This document shows positions 34,193-45,922 of a stretch of 64,000 nucleotides of DNA, piece after piece. The notes under the pieces are model-generated. The model saw nothing but the letters and a program-made list of their open reading frames with translations, was not told the DNA's origin and searched no databases. Made by a program: the position numbers and the translations under genes. The stretch comes from Timema cristinae (taxonomy: Eukaryota > Arthropoda > Insecta > Phasmatodea > Timematidae): contig JBCFYV010001001.1 of assembly GCA_039000515.1 (NCBI GenBank), positions 11,087,373 through 11,151,372 of the forward strand. Direction: 5' to 3'. Numbering within the stretch: the stretch's first letter is position 1; every line of letters starts with the position of its first letter.

Positions 34193-34997
34193 TGTGTTGT
34201 GATTAAAAACCGTGTACAATATTCTTGAATGTGATAAAGTGTAGAAGAGTATAGAGTTAGATTATTATTCTGCTTCCCACTATTCTATTTGATTCATTTT
34301 TTTGTTATTTTTTTTTTTAAACTAAATGTGCTTGCAGTACTTTCGATGAAGAAAAATTTCCTCAATTGTCATCCAGAGATCAAGGAAAAATTATTGAACT
34401 TTTTGCGCAAATTAAAACAAGAAGAACGGATTTCATTTTTAAATGAATAGATCAAGCTTGAACTGTAACAATTTAAGTTAAAGTAAGTAAAAAAAAAATA
34501 TTTTTTTGTTAAGATTTTATCAAATTCCTGAATAAATTTTCTTTTTATACATGTTTTTTTTCCCCCTTTCACACAATTTTAAAACAAAGGCTAAACATTT
34601 TCTGGAGCAGCACCCCCACTAATATTAGCTACGAGCTGTCACTGAAACTGCTTGTTTAGCGATTATACGAATGGTACTAAGATATCTCAAAAGAGAATCA
34701 ACGAAACCACTGGGTCTTTAGTAAGCTATGCTAGCAGCTCCACTCGCTCAAACACGAGACTTTTACAGTAAAATGAGTCAGAAAACAACTATTAGAGTTG
34801 AGTAACCAAAAGGAAGCTAACCAGTAACTTGATTTTTCTTTTATTCTATCTGCTTACATTTATATTTGAAATGTGAACCTTCTTTTAGTCATTATAACCA
34901 TCCATAGAATTAAAAATAAAGCTTTAACCTCAACAAGCATTGCAATCCCACTCTAAACATGACGATACCCCAAATGGGGTAAGAGTTCGAATCATTG
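34193..34997. other. Intergenic; possible tRNA-SINE remnant at its right edge
   Basis: Nothing coding. 'gtaagagttcgaatcattg' at 34979-34997 looks like a decayed B box, into or beside which the next MITE inserted. Confidence 0.35.
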
Positions 34998-35001
34998 TTA
35001 A

Positions 35002-35387
35002 GGTGGGGATTTAGGAAACGTTTGCAGTTTTTGTAGCAACACTTTGGGGGGGCGGGGGGGGGGAGTGGGCGCAAACCAAATAAAATGTTTCTTCAGTGCA
35101 AACATAGTTTAATTTTCTTCACATGGAGACTTCAGCAGTTTTTTTAATATCTTCATGAGTATAGCAACATTAGATGACAAACTTTTTTAAATGAAGAGAA
35201 AAAGTTGTTCTTAAATTCCAGGACATCCTTGACTGATATTCAAGAACTGTTGAGGTCAACTAGTGAAGAAAATTTGACTCAATACTTCTACTGATGCAAT
35301 ATTTGATTTATTTTGAATAATAAAATATTTTGCTATAAAAACTGTAAAAAAAGCATGGCCTTTTCTCACGTCCCCTACATTCCCACC
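35002..35387. mobile_element. TTAA-flanked MITE, copy 3
   Basis: GGTGGGGATTTAGGAAACG on the left, 'ccctacattcccacc' on the right, TTAA on both sides (34998-35001 and 35388-35391). The inner right TIR reads 'gctataaaaactgtaaaaa'. It contains a G-run at about 35046-35062. Confidence 0.88.
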
Positions 35388-35751
35388 TTAAATTAACCGC
35401 CTCTTCAATCTCTCCCTTTTGCATTTCTGTTAGTTGAGTAATGCCTATTGTAAGCTACTCTGACGCAACCATTCCCACAGACAGTGTTCACTCCCTGAAA
35501 TATTAGCAGCCCACTACTGTCTAATGGATTTCTGATGTCACCCATACAAGACGGACCCTTCAGTCTTCGGCGTAGTGCGCAGCAGAGAGTTGGAGGTGGT
35601 GTCCTTACCGCCTACCGTCGGCAAAGGGATCGATCGTGTCTGACCGGCTGACGTAAGCTGATACTGACACACGAGATATATAATCTACGAGATATCCATT
35701 AGCATGGTGTTCAGTTGTTGCCAAGGTAGACCTCTTTAGTTTGTTTATAAA

Positions 35752-36112
35752 ACTACGTCTTACTACCTGCTCAGGTTACATGGTGGCTATCGTTTTACTC
35801 ATAAGTACAGTAGCCCCATGACTTCCTTTGTGCTGACTGATAGCTCACAGCTTTGAAAAGTTACCAGACCAAATTATGTAACGCTACGCTGAACCATATG
35901 ATCTGCAAAAACATGTGTTTAGCAGCTGTCACTTCTGACAGTCAAAATTTAGGTATATACCTACCTGTATTTACGTAGAGAGAGACTATAAAACAATTAA
36001 GTAAAAGCCATCCTCAGAACAACCTAACGGGGTTCAAACTCTGATCTTCCGGCTAGTTCAATATATCACGAGAGTTACGCCTTGGACGTGCGGCCACCGA
36101 TTCGGGTTTCGG
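35752..36112 (-). mobile_element. SINE family C, disrupted by a truncated MITE
   Basis: Tail 'ctacgtcttactacctgctc' at 35754 and body/head 'ggttcaaactctgatcttcc' ... 'gcggccaccgattcggg' at 35965-36107 belong to one reversed C SINE. The middle is occupied by a MITE fragment. Confidence 0.65.
35808..35960. mobile_element. MITE with CAGTAGCCCCATG terminus, right end lost
   Basis: Starts TA-CAGTAGCCCCATG and follows the 16527 copy through 'ccagaccaaattatgtaacg', 'gaaccatatgatctgcaaaa' and 'caaaatttaggtatatacct', then breaks off before the second terminal repeat. Confidence 0.85.
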
Positions 36113-36291
36113 GTTAGTTGAAAATGTACATGTGAAAGTTCACATCACTCATACACTAATTAGCCAGGTATTAACAGAAATGTATTTCAATGCTCAATAT
36201 GTAGGACTTGACCTACAAGCAGGCCCACCAGGTGCTCAAGCCGATCCCGGTATCAGGGGCAGAGCCCCTCGCTTTGTAATAATAGACTTAA

Positions 36292-36672
36292 GGTTAGGAT
36301 ATAGTGAGTTCGAGAAAAGCGCATTGTTTCCACAGAAAAAAATGTTTTTTTTGTTAAAATAAATAAAATATAGTTTCTATACACACAACGAGTTTAATTT
36401 TCTTCATATGGTTATATCAATAGGTTGTTAAATATTATTTGTCATGGGCATAGCGTCATAATATGACACGCATTTTAAAATAAGAGAAAAAGTTGTCATT
36501 GAAATCCAGGACACACTTGACAGATATTCAACAAATTGTTGATATCACTATGTGAAGAAAATTAAACTCTTTATATGTATGGAGGAAATATTTGATTAAT
36601 TCTGACCCAAAAAATATTGCTATAAAAACTGCAAAGACACTGACCTTTTCTCGCGTCCCCTTCCACCCCATC
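36292..36672. mobile_element. TTAA-flanked MITE, copy 4
   Basis: Left end 'ggttaggatatagtgagttc' (eroded), right end 'cgcgtccccttccaccccat', with TTAA at 36288-36291 and 36673-36676. The interior shares 'gacacacttgacagatattc' and 'atgtgaagaaaattaaac' with the other copies. Confidence 0.83.
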
Positions 36673-36911
36673 TTAAGTGGCAGCAAAACCTTATTTTTCT
36701 AGGAGGAAATAGGCAAAGAAGGTGGGATTTTGAGGGGCAGACGACCCTCTCTCATCAAATTCTTACAAAGTATTTATATTGTCGTTAGTCTGGAAATTTT
36801 TGAAATTCTACTGTTCTATTAGTTATTTGGAGTGGTTCTTATCCATAAACATTTTGAAATTTGAATGCTTCTAGAAGTTATTTAGAGTAATATTCACCTA
36901 GAGTTAACTAT

Positions 36912-37135
36912 ATGTCACTCGCTTCGGTGGTCACATGGTCTAACGAACTACTCTTGCAATAGAATACTGCACTGCCAATGACGGGATGCTCGAGGTTCGA
37001 ATCTCGGTTGGGTGTACTGAGGGTAATCTTTCCAAGATGGGTTTATACTCTCCCTCCACGCAAATGCGGGTACATTTCATCTAGTATATTTATATATATA
37101 TAAGCCAGTGATAGTAGTACCTAATAAGACGTGAT
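36912..37135 (+). mobile_element. SINE family C with TA expansion near its tail
   Basis: Head 'cgcttcggtggtcacatggt', B box 'gaggttcgaatctcggttgg' (about 36991-37010), body 'actctccctccacgcaaatg'. A short TA run at 37086-37101 replaces the usual tail sequence. Confidence 0.7.
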
Positions 37136-37739
37136 TACATATAAGACGTCGTACAATATATTATATGTGTGTGTATAGAGTGTAGTATATATAGGCCTAT
37201 TGTGATTTCTCTACCGTAAGCAAACTAGCTTAAAACCAACTTTTCTCTTCTCGACAAACTAAATAAACCACTTGGGAGAACCCAAGAAGATCCAGTCGCT
37301 GCTCCTAAAAATGAGCCGAGTCCCAAAAGCAGTTGAAAGCTCATTACAGCCTTGAATCCCCTGGATTCAATCCCTTTACTTCAATTCCTATCATGAGCTG
37401 AAGGGATTATGTGGCTGAAAGGAAGGCTTCAAAAAAAAAGGGGGAGGGGGAGGATCTTTTCTTTCCATCGAACAATTACTAGGTACACTCGAAAAAACAA
37501 ACTCTTCTAGATAGATTTTGTATGACAACATTCTAAAAAATATTTATAGATTTTGCATAAGAATAAAAATTTGGTAAAAAAAACTCCCATTTTGGTTTAT
37601 CATTATGAGCATCAGCGAAGTTAGGTGGGGTGGGGAGGGGTGGTTATGGTGTTCAAATCTCTTTCGAAATGTTACGATGATTTTAATATGAGACTTAAAG
37701 AAGGATTTGTATCAAACCTCAAATAACTTATAGAGGGAG
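37136..37739. other. Intergenic, nothing recognised
   Basis: Includes a purine-rich stretch at 37430-37460. No gene or repeat family supported. Confidence 0.45.
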
Positions 37740-38440
37740 TTACTTTTCAAAAATTTGCCATAGAAGGGCCACTACAAATATATTCTAGAGGAATCTAGTT
37801 TTCAAATATTTACTGGGGAATAATGGCTTCTAGAAGCATCCGATTTTTTTTAATACCCCTACAATAACGCTCCAAATAACTTCGAAATGCATATGATATT
37901 AGGGGGGGAAATTCCAAGTGAGATCCACTTCAATCAGCTTCTAAAAGCATTCAATTTTCAAAAATATGTTAGGAGAAAATCCCTTTTAGTATCTTCTAAA
38001 ACATCTAACTTTTTAAGAACATACTCAAGCGAGGAGCATTCTGAATAGCTTCTAAGGGTATCCCATTTTTAAACAAAATTACTGTTGAAGACCACTTCAG
38101 ATAGTTTCTAGATTCATTTAAAAAATCAGATGAAGAATATTCTAAATAGATGTTAGGGCATTTCAAATTTAAAAATTCATGGGTGAAGGCCACTTCAAAT
38201 ATATTCTAAGAAATCTTATTTATAAAAAAATTATAATGAACACTTATTAAAATAGTTTTTAGAGGAATCCAATTTTCAAAATTTTGTCAAAGGAGGACTA
38301 CTACAAATTGCATCTAGAAGTATCCAATTCTCAAAATATTTTGGGGGGGAGCACTATTATAAATAGCTCTTACAAGAGAGTAATTTTCAAAAATTCACCA
38401 AAAAGAATATAAAGAAATTTTAGGAGCATTCAATTTTCAA
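37740..38440. repeat. Degenerate ~54-bp tandem repeat
   Basis: Highly diverged units with the shared skeleton 'cttctagaagcatccaattt', 'tcaaaaatt' and 'ggaggaccacttcaaatag'. Landmark 'tTCTAg' sites occur at about 37992, 38050, 38104, 38148, 38202, 38257, 38310 and 38365, mostly 53-58 bp apart. Related motifs extend leftward to about 36860. Several units contain TTCTAGAA. Confidence 0.7.
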
Positions 38441-38847
38441 ATATTAACTGGGAGAAAGGAGAGTAGAAAGTCCCTAAAACACTTGTGTTATTTTTTACCC
38501 ACCATTTTTCCCTTTTTACACACAAAACAACAATGATGATTTTGAACCCTGCCCCTCCAAAATAAAAATAAATTCTTCTGCCAATAGTAATGAATATTAA
38601 AATCTAGAATTCTTATCTAAGTAAAATAACATTCATTTATTTTCATTAAATTAATGACAAATAATGATACTGTAAACGTTAACAAACCATCTAATTGTAT
38701 CGAGTATCAATCACTAGTTAACACCACTAGAAGTAAATACAGTAAAATGTTCGTAGTAAGAACTTTATCTGACATCTATAAAGTTACTAAGTATGTCTTA
38801 TGTCAAGTAATATGATATACAGCCGGAATTTTTAATAGATATTACCA

Positions 38848-39083
<236 letters not shown>

Positions 39084-39334
39084 TAATAGATATTACCAAT
39101 ATAATGTAAAATAACACAATGATGACGGTAAGAATGATAAACTTTAACAGCAAAGAACTTATTTTCAAAAATTCCCTTCTAATTAAAATTGTATTTAGGT
39201 GTCGAAACATTCCGTCAATAGAATAGAATAAGAACAAAAAAAAAAGTCTCTCAACTCTCAAGAGTGTATTTACTAACTAGTTTGCAGTTTTAATATTTCG
39301 GTATTTTTTATTGTTAAAGAAAAATTTTAAAAGA

Positions 39335-39860
39335 GAAACTTCTTTGTCCACCAAAGCGCATTATAACTGAAAACTAAAAAGTATATATATTTGCCTATAG
39401 CTCAGAAGTTATTGGTTTAGTAAAATTATATTTCAAATAAAATATTTTTATCTTTAATAGTAATACAACTATACAATGATAGGATATTTCGTATCTCAAA
39501 TAATTGCGGATAAATTATAAAAATTGTCAATTTCCCTCATGTAAACTACGTTCAAAATCATTTTTATGAGAAAATTGATTTTTTCTCGTTCTGTCCTTCA
39601 CTAAACTAACCTTAAATTTAGGGTTGGATAGCTAATACCAAAAATGCTAAGGGTATATTATGAAAGCCCCAAATATAAAGACTTGTCCCAAACGGTAGAA
39701 TAGTTTAGACTTAAGCCCGAAGTACAGACAGACGACATTGCAAAAACCACATTTTTAGTTTCATGAAACGTTGACGTTAAAATATCGTTTTCAATTGTTT
39801 TGACGATCACAATACTTTCTCTTCAAGGTGCCAAGAGAAAGTAGAAAATTAAGAATCAGT
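39335..39860 (-). repeat. Dispersed repeat G, minus copy
   Basis: Inverted counterpart of 31200-31715: 'cttctttgtccaccaaagcg' at its left, 'tatttcgtatctcaaata' in the middle, 'acgatcacaatactttctct' at its right. Roughly 60-70% similar overall by eye, with better conserved ends. Confidence 0.7.
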
Positions 39861-40612
39861 GGTCTAAAGAGTTGCTACACTTTTCAGTTTTTGTGAAAGC
39901 AAAATTAAAAGGATTCCCTTATTTTAGTTTTTCGATAAAAACTATATGTTAGTATCTGTTAATCTCAGGATATATTATGAATCCGAATGGTATTTTTATA
40001 ATATTTCAGGAACTTAATGTTGTCGTTTAATCATATCATGCCAAGAGACACGTCTAACGAGGTTTATTATTATAAGAAAAGATCTTTCTCTCTGTTCAAC
40101 CAGCCCAATTGACTAAAAAAAAATGTGTGTAGCCTTGGGGAGTTCATGACCCACAGTTTAAGAAACTGTTTCATATTATAATACAAGCTGATTACTAAAC
40201 AATAACGTCAAGACTGAAACACACGTCAATCATTATTCTGACGGGTGAAGACTTCTCCTAGGATTTTGGAATGAACTACGGTGTAAAAAAAATAAAAATA
40301 CAATCAATTTTTTTTATTCTACCGTACCGAGGTGTGAGTATTTCATGTGTAAGGTTTCCAAGCAATCACTCTTTGGACCATAAGAAACGAATACTGGGAG
40401 GCAAAGGAAATGAGAAATAAGAGAGAGAAGAGAGAGAAAAACCCGAAGGAGAGGGAGGGGAAAAAAAAGTCTGAACTCAAAACCAAAATAGGGACGTTTC
40501 TAATGGTTTGTTTTCGAATGATTTTAAATATTGACTTGATTTGATTTTTTTATTTTTGTAACATACTTAATAACCTTCCAGGTTAATAACGACTAAGAAA
40601 TATAAAAAATAT
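39861..40612. other. Intergenic, nothing recognised
   Basis: Contains an AG-rich run at 40420-40460. No gene. Confidence 0.45.
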
Positions 40613-40800
40613 AGTCCCCAAATCGATGGGTGAATGATATAAGGCGTCACTACCACTATAGACTGGACTGCCAATAAACGGGGAGATTGAGGTTCGAATC
40701 CCGTGCGGGTGGGTTGAAGGCATGGTACTAAGAGGAGAAGGTAAGGGCTTGCGCAGCTTCCCCTTCATTCCCCTACCTGCTGGTCTCATCTAGAAGACAA
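40613..40800 (+). mobile_element. SINE C head joined to a different body
   Basis: Family C head 'aatcgatgggtgaatgatat', 'aaggcgtcactaccac' and B box 'gaggttcgaatcccgtgcgg' (about 40690-40709), followed not by the usual C body but by 'ggcatggtactaagaggaga' and 'agcttccccttcattcccc'. It may be a separate subfamily or a chimera. Only one copy was seen. Confidence 0.55.
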
Positions 40801-41982
40801 CATTGGACTTGAAGGGAATCTAGGCTGGCAAATTAAAAGTACATTTCTTGAATGCTTGGGGAAATATATTGTACTGTACTCTATTAGAGTGGAATAATAT
40901 TAGACAAATTATTACAAACTCCGGTTCTTTCGTTTTAATTCAGATGAAGATTTTCAAAAGAAATGCACTTGTCAACACTGATAAAATCAATGTGAAAACA
41001 AGTATTTATATATTTATTGATAGCAGCTTAAGATAATATATTTTTAAAGAGCCTACTCATAAAGTAGTTAATTTATGAAGAACTTCAAACTTGAAACTTG
41101 ACAAAAAACTACACTTAAGTCGTTAAAAACTTAAAGAATTTTACGAAATTACTGTTCTATCTTTTGATAAATTAATATAAGTAATCAAAGCTATTTGACA
41201 GAAAGAATGAAAAGTTGTATTTCCGTGTAGTTAAAACACAAGTCTGCATGGCAGGTATGTGGTTAGGAAACTAGAAATAATTAGTGTATTATTTATCAAC
41301 TAACTACCTAATATATTTTAAATTAAATTATAATTTGAGTTTAAGAATTTAGCTTTAATGTAGAAGCAAATGTAAGTTAAATGGAAGAAGGAAATAAAGT
41401 TATATGAAAAAAATTGTAATTTTAGAATTCATTTGATATCACAATAAGGTCTGTATGGATTGACTGACTTTTATAATTTAATTAAACTCGCTATAAATCA
41501 CATTATGGACTAAAAACTTGGTTATTCACAAAGTGGTTATGTTATTGAAAAAAAAAACATGCAAGAAATAATAAACATAGTGTAAAAATATATTAAACTT
41601 GTACCAAAATTGTAAATGTAAAATGAAATAACGGATGAAAAATAAAATCTGTGACTCGGCTATTATCTAAATTAGTTTTCCATACAATAATATATTAATA
41701 TAATAAAGTTATCAAATTATTTAATGACTTGTTTGACACATTTAATACAGCTTATCCTGACAATTGATTAACGAACAAGACCACTGCAAAATATTATTTT
41801 TATTTAAATTACGGAGCTCAAACAAACTATTAAATACTGTAAATTGTAAAAATGATCATTTCAACAGTGAACACAGTTGAGCAACAAATCCTTACAATAT
41901 TTATTTTTATATATGAAGGATTCAATCTGTTCTCGGAATACTACCCAGTTAAACTAGATTTCTTATATGTCATTTTTTAAGC
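40801..41982. other. AT-rich intergenic, nothing recognised
   Basis: About 1.2 kb of strongly AT-rich sequence with no tandem structure or conserved motif. Confidence 0.55.
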
Positions 41983-42515
41983 ACCGAGTCTTACAACCTG
42001 TTCGGGTTGTATTAATATGTTTTAATTACGCTAGTATGTTAAGGATTAGGAAGGGGAATTTAGAGGGAGTATATCCACTTTGCGTGAAGGAAGAGTGTAA
42101 AACCATTTAGTAAACATCACCCTCATTACACCTGACCGAGATTTGAAACCCGAACTCCCCATCGATGGGTGACCTGGTGGTCTAGGGGTAAGGTGTCAGA
42201 CTTCTGTGCTGGGGGTCCGGGTTCAATCCTCGGTCCCGGCACAAATTTATCTGATTTCCAAACCCTTCCTTCACCTCTGACAAGACATCTTGTGAATGTG
42301 TGGAATGCCAGGCCGCCACAGTGGTTCGGATTCCACGTTAAACTGTAGGTCCTCCATTTCATCTCACAATCACCCTACCATTACACATTAGCATAAGTGC
42401 GTATAACCCGAACGGGTAGTAAGACGCGGTGCTAATAATAATAACTCCCCATCATTGGCAGTCTAGTCTTCAGCGAGAGTGACGCCTTAGAAAATTCAAT
42501 CACTGAAGTGAGTCT
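41983..42515 (-). mobile_element. SINE family C split by a SINE A
   Basis: Left part 41983-42163 carries the reversed tail and body up to the B-box region ('cgagatttgaaacccgaact'). The right part from 42443 carries the reversed head ('tggcagtctagtcttcagcg' to 'cactgaagtgagt'). The interruption is the A element at 42164-42442. Confidence 0.8.
42164..42442 (+). mobile_element. SINE family A nested in a SINE C, 11-bp duplication
   Basis: Complete A element ('ggtgacctggtggtctaggg' to 'gcggtgctaataataata'). Its target duplication AACTCCCCATC, at 42153-42163 and 42443-42453, is itself family C sequence. This proves that A retroposed into an already present C copy. Confidence 0.94.
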
Positions 42516-42856
42516 CTCTCTTTATTAAAGGGTAATCAAAACAGTCATGCAATACCAATAGGATTTAAATACCTAAATGCCTAGTTATATTATGGGTATG
42601 TATCAAGCAGCAGTTCTGGCTACAAAACAAAACACAAAAGAAAGTATTGACAAAGCATGTTTAATAAACATAGACGCTTCTCAAACAAAAACTTCAAAGC
42701 AAATTTGTATTTAAAAGAACTATTAATTACTACGAAAATAATTGAACCTGATCTAAGTAGTTACAAATAGTTTAATCTATTAGTTAAAATCATTTGTAAG
42801 AAGATTTAACAGTTAATCTATTGAAACATTAATATTACTAGATATACTTAGGCCTA

Positions 42857-43124
42857 TTATTAGTATTATTAGTATTATTTAGCACCGCGTCTTACTACCC
42901 GTTCGGGTTATACGCTTTAAGTACTAATTATGTTAATGGATTAGGAATTGGGAAGGGTGAATTAGAGGAAGTGAACCCGCATATGCGTGGAGGGAGAGTG
43001 GAAAACCATTTAGGAAAAGCCACCCCCAGTTCATCCGACCGAGATTCGAACCTCGATCTCCCCGTCCTTGGCAGTCGAGCTCAACACGACTAGCGCGTTA
43101 GCCAACTACGCCACCGAGGCGGGT
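42857..43124 (-). mobile_element. SINE family B, young, 12-bp target-site duplication
   Basis: Near-identical to the 38848 copy in reverse: tail 'caccgcgtcttactacccgt', B-box complement 'gagattcgaacctcgatctc', head end 'actacgccaccgaggcgggt'. Perfect flanks TACTTAGGCCTA at 42845-42856 and 43125-43136. Confidence 0.95.
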
Positions 43125-43469
43125 TACTTAGGCCTACAAGAGGTAATGTTGAATTGAATATAGGTTTAGAAATAGATTTCTTAAATTATGAATAGATATG
43201 TTATCTAACGGTGGAAGTGGATTGGCTTTCTTTCAGAAGCTTGTTTCATAATAATTTTATACAACAACTTATATAGGTTTTCCTGATATTTCATGGAAGC
43301 TTATCTTGCACAGATATAAATGTTGTAAAACCATAAACCTATTTTTTTATTTCTCTTTTAGAAAGTGCTTTATACAAACATACAAAGTAAAAGAACTAAA
43401 CATAAAGGCTAAATATATGACATGAAAAATGTAAATAAAGTAGCAAGGTGCATGATATTACTAATAATT

Positions 43470-43675
43470 TTTTTAATCACCGCATCTTACCTGTTCAGTT
43501 TATATGTATCCAAACTAAATCTGATGGGGCATAGATGTGAAAGAAAATATTTTACGTGATAGTAGAGTGGGAAAGCATTTATAGAAAACCACACTCAGTA
43601 GATCTAAGCGGGATTCAAACCCCCACTTCCCCGACATCAGAAGGCCACTGAAGTGTGTAATTAGTTATTTGAATA
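43470..43675 (-). mobile_element. SINE family C, degraded
   Basis: 'caccgcatcttacctgttca' (tail), 'agagtgggaaagcatttata' (body), 'gggattcaaacccccacttc' (B-box complement). Confidence 0.6.
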
Positions 43676-43894
43676 GCTTAATGTTGACTGAACTATTTTA
43701 CATGTGTATAAATACGCGGATGTATGTTTAAAAACGAAAATTGCTTAATGTATCATACATTTTGTAGTCTACTTTCATGATGTTACTTCCTATGTTTAGT
43801 TTCAAACAGGTGTAAATTCAGCGTGCGTTTAATATATTTTAATCTACGTGTCCCTATTTGTCATTTTCAGGTATTTAACGTGCATTTTCTAAAC

Positions 43895-44075
43895 CGACTG
43901 ATCATATCAGCGCACGACTTATAAACTAACTTAAATCTAACACAGACACAACATCCAGCTCCTGGCCGTTAATTTATCACTGTGAATATGAACACACATT
44001 TCTTCAACGATACATCTTTATGGCATGCCAGGAATTTATCCTGGGACCGTTAACAACTAATCTAGTGAGTTGGAC
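43895..44075 (-). mobile_element. SINE family D, degraded
   Basis: 'acacaacatccagctcctgg', 'ccgttaatttatcactgtga' (body reversed) and 'gccaggaatttatcctggga' (B-box region with substitutions). Confidence 0.6.
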
Positions 44076-44447
44076 TGTGTCCATATTGAATTTGTTCGAC
44101 ACCATCTGAGGCTGAAAAGGTTTATTGCATGTATAATAATAAATTATATATTTAAAAAATACCCAACAATTTATTGAAAAAAAAACACCTAAAAGTTTGA
44201 AGATAATATATATGAATATAGTCATGATATTATATATCACACCAAAAATGATTTTGATTGTGATTTTTAAGCTCGATCTACAGAAAAAAAACTTTGCCAC
44301 GCTGATGTATAAACTACGATAATCGCATGAAGTTGTCTTGCTGGTGTATACCAGGTGACGTCATGCGCATTAGCGAACTAAACTGGGCACAGTTATGCCT
44401 GCCCCTCGGTTGAAGGTTTTTTTACCTTAATGGCGTTTCACAATCTA

Positions 44448-44737
44448 TTATTATTATTATTATTATTATTAGCACCGCGTCTTACTACCCATTCGGGTTA
44501 TACGCACTTACGCTAATGTCTAATGGTAGGGTGATTGTGAGATGAAATGAAGGACCTACAGTTTAACGTGGAATCCGAACCACGGTGGCGACCTGGCACT
44601 CCCCACATTCACAAGATGTCTTGTCAGAGGTGAAGGAAGGGTTTGGTAATCAGATAAATCTTTGCCGGGACCGAGGATTGAACCCCGGCCGCCAGCATAG
44701 AAGTCTGACACCTTACCCCTAGACCACCAGGTCACCC
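44448..44737 (-). mobile_element. SINE family A with 11-bp target-site duplication
   Basis: (TTA)n at 44448-44471, reversed tail, body, and complete head ending 'tagaccaccaggtcacc'. Perfect flanks TTCACAATCTA at 44437-44447 and 44738-44748. Confidence 0.94.
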
Positions 44738-44748
44738 TTCACAATCTA

Positions 44749-45324
44749 GACTCGCAAATGCGTGTACATATCCTATAAATTAAATCTTCCTCTAACCAAA
44801 ACTCTAGCATAATTAGTGCATAAAATTAGGCCCTATCATCCAAAATATGAAAATTAAGTTTGATTCCTGGACAATAAGAGTTCAACCAAAAATAATGTAC
44901 ATGTGTGCGGCTTATTCCTGTCCTGCTTACCCTGTCAACAGGTCACGTCACGCCACTAGGACCAGGAGAACCAATATTTCACCAACGTCCATTATTCTAC
45001 TCCATTAGGTTATTAAAAGTATTGATCAAGTATGTGGATAAATGCTTTTAAGTTATCTTACATACCTAAATTAAAAGAAAAAAATCGATAGTAATTGGTT
45101 AATTACTAATTAATTATTCAACGCAATTTAGATTACGTTTTAGAAACCTTGTCTAAGTTTGTGGGTGAACGACAGAGGACGTGGCCGTTACATTAGAGCA
45201 TAGTTTTGCAATACGATTGCCAAAGTAAACGTAAATATTACTTTTTAATTAAATCTATATGCCATTATATGTAATTACTTAAATAATAAAACATTAGATC
45301 CAATTTATTTTTATATTTATATTT
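44749..45324. other. Upstream block of receptor copy 1, paralogous to 52.0-52.4 kb
   Basis: Pieces such as 'taccctgtcaacaggtcacg' (about 44938) and 'aagtattgatcaagtatgtg' (about 45017) have close counterparts at about 52030 and 52120, upstream of receptor copy 2. This is the 5' flank of the duplicated receptor unit. It holds no reading frame of interest. Confidence 0.6.
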
Positions 45325-45571
45325 AGCATCACGCATTACAATCCGTTCGGGCAATACGCTTAAGTACTAATTAAACTAATGTGTTAGAAATTATAAAGGT
45401 TGAATTATATAGGAAGTAAACCCGCATTTGCGTGGAAGGAGAGTGGAAAACAGTTTAGGAAAAACCACCTCAGTTCACCCGAGCGAGATTCGAACCTCCA
45501 TCTACCCGTCCTCAGCAGGTTAGCTCAACACAAAACTAGCGCATTAACTAACTATGCCATCGAGGTGGGTA
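45325..45571 (-). mobile_element. SINE family B, moderately diverged
   Basis: 'catcacgcattacaatccgt' tail, 'gtggaaggagagtggaaaac' body, 'gcgagattcgaacctccatc' B-box complement, head end 'actatgccatcgaggtgggt'. It lies about 350 bp upstream of receptor copy 1 and has no equivalent upstream of copy 2. Confidence 0.8.
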
Positions 45572-45922
45572 ACATTAATTGATCAATATATGTAATATTG
45601 TATGCAAGCAAAGAGTGTTTCATGAACAAGAAAGGCCTGACAGGACTGTGATAATAAACTGTTCCCTCATATTCAATAGAAACTTTCTTTACTTAATCCA
45701 ATAGACATAATTCGTTCGTTAGCTTATTGCGTGTGTGGTTGGTCAAATATAGAGGTACTGTGGGTTTGACACAATCAGTTCCGTCAAGCCTTGCTTACCC
45801 TGACAACATTCTACGAGCCGTACTTTATGCACATAGGCCAAAGAGTTGACTACTGGTTAGTTTGGTTTTAAAAGAACAAAGTGCTATGATATGATCAGTA
45901 AAAGGTTCCATGTCAGCAGGTC

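Noticed and set aside
28473..36672. Calling the TTAA MITEs piggyBac derivatives outright
   Set aside because: Only the TTAA target agrees; the terminal bases differ from the usual piggyBac ends and no transposase is visible.
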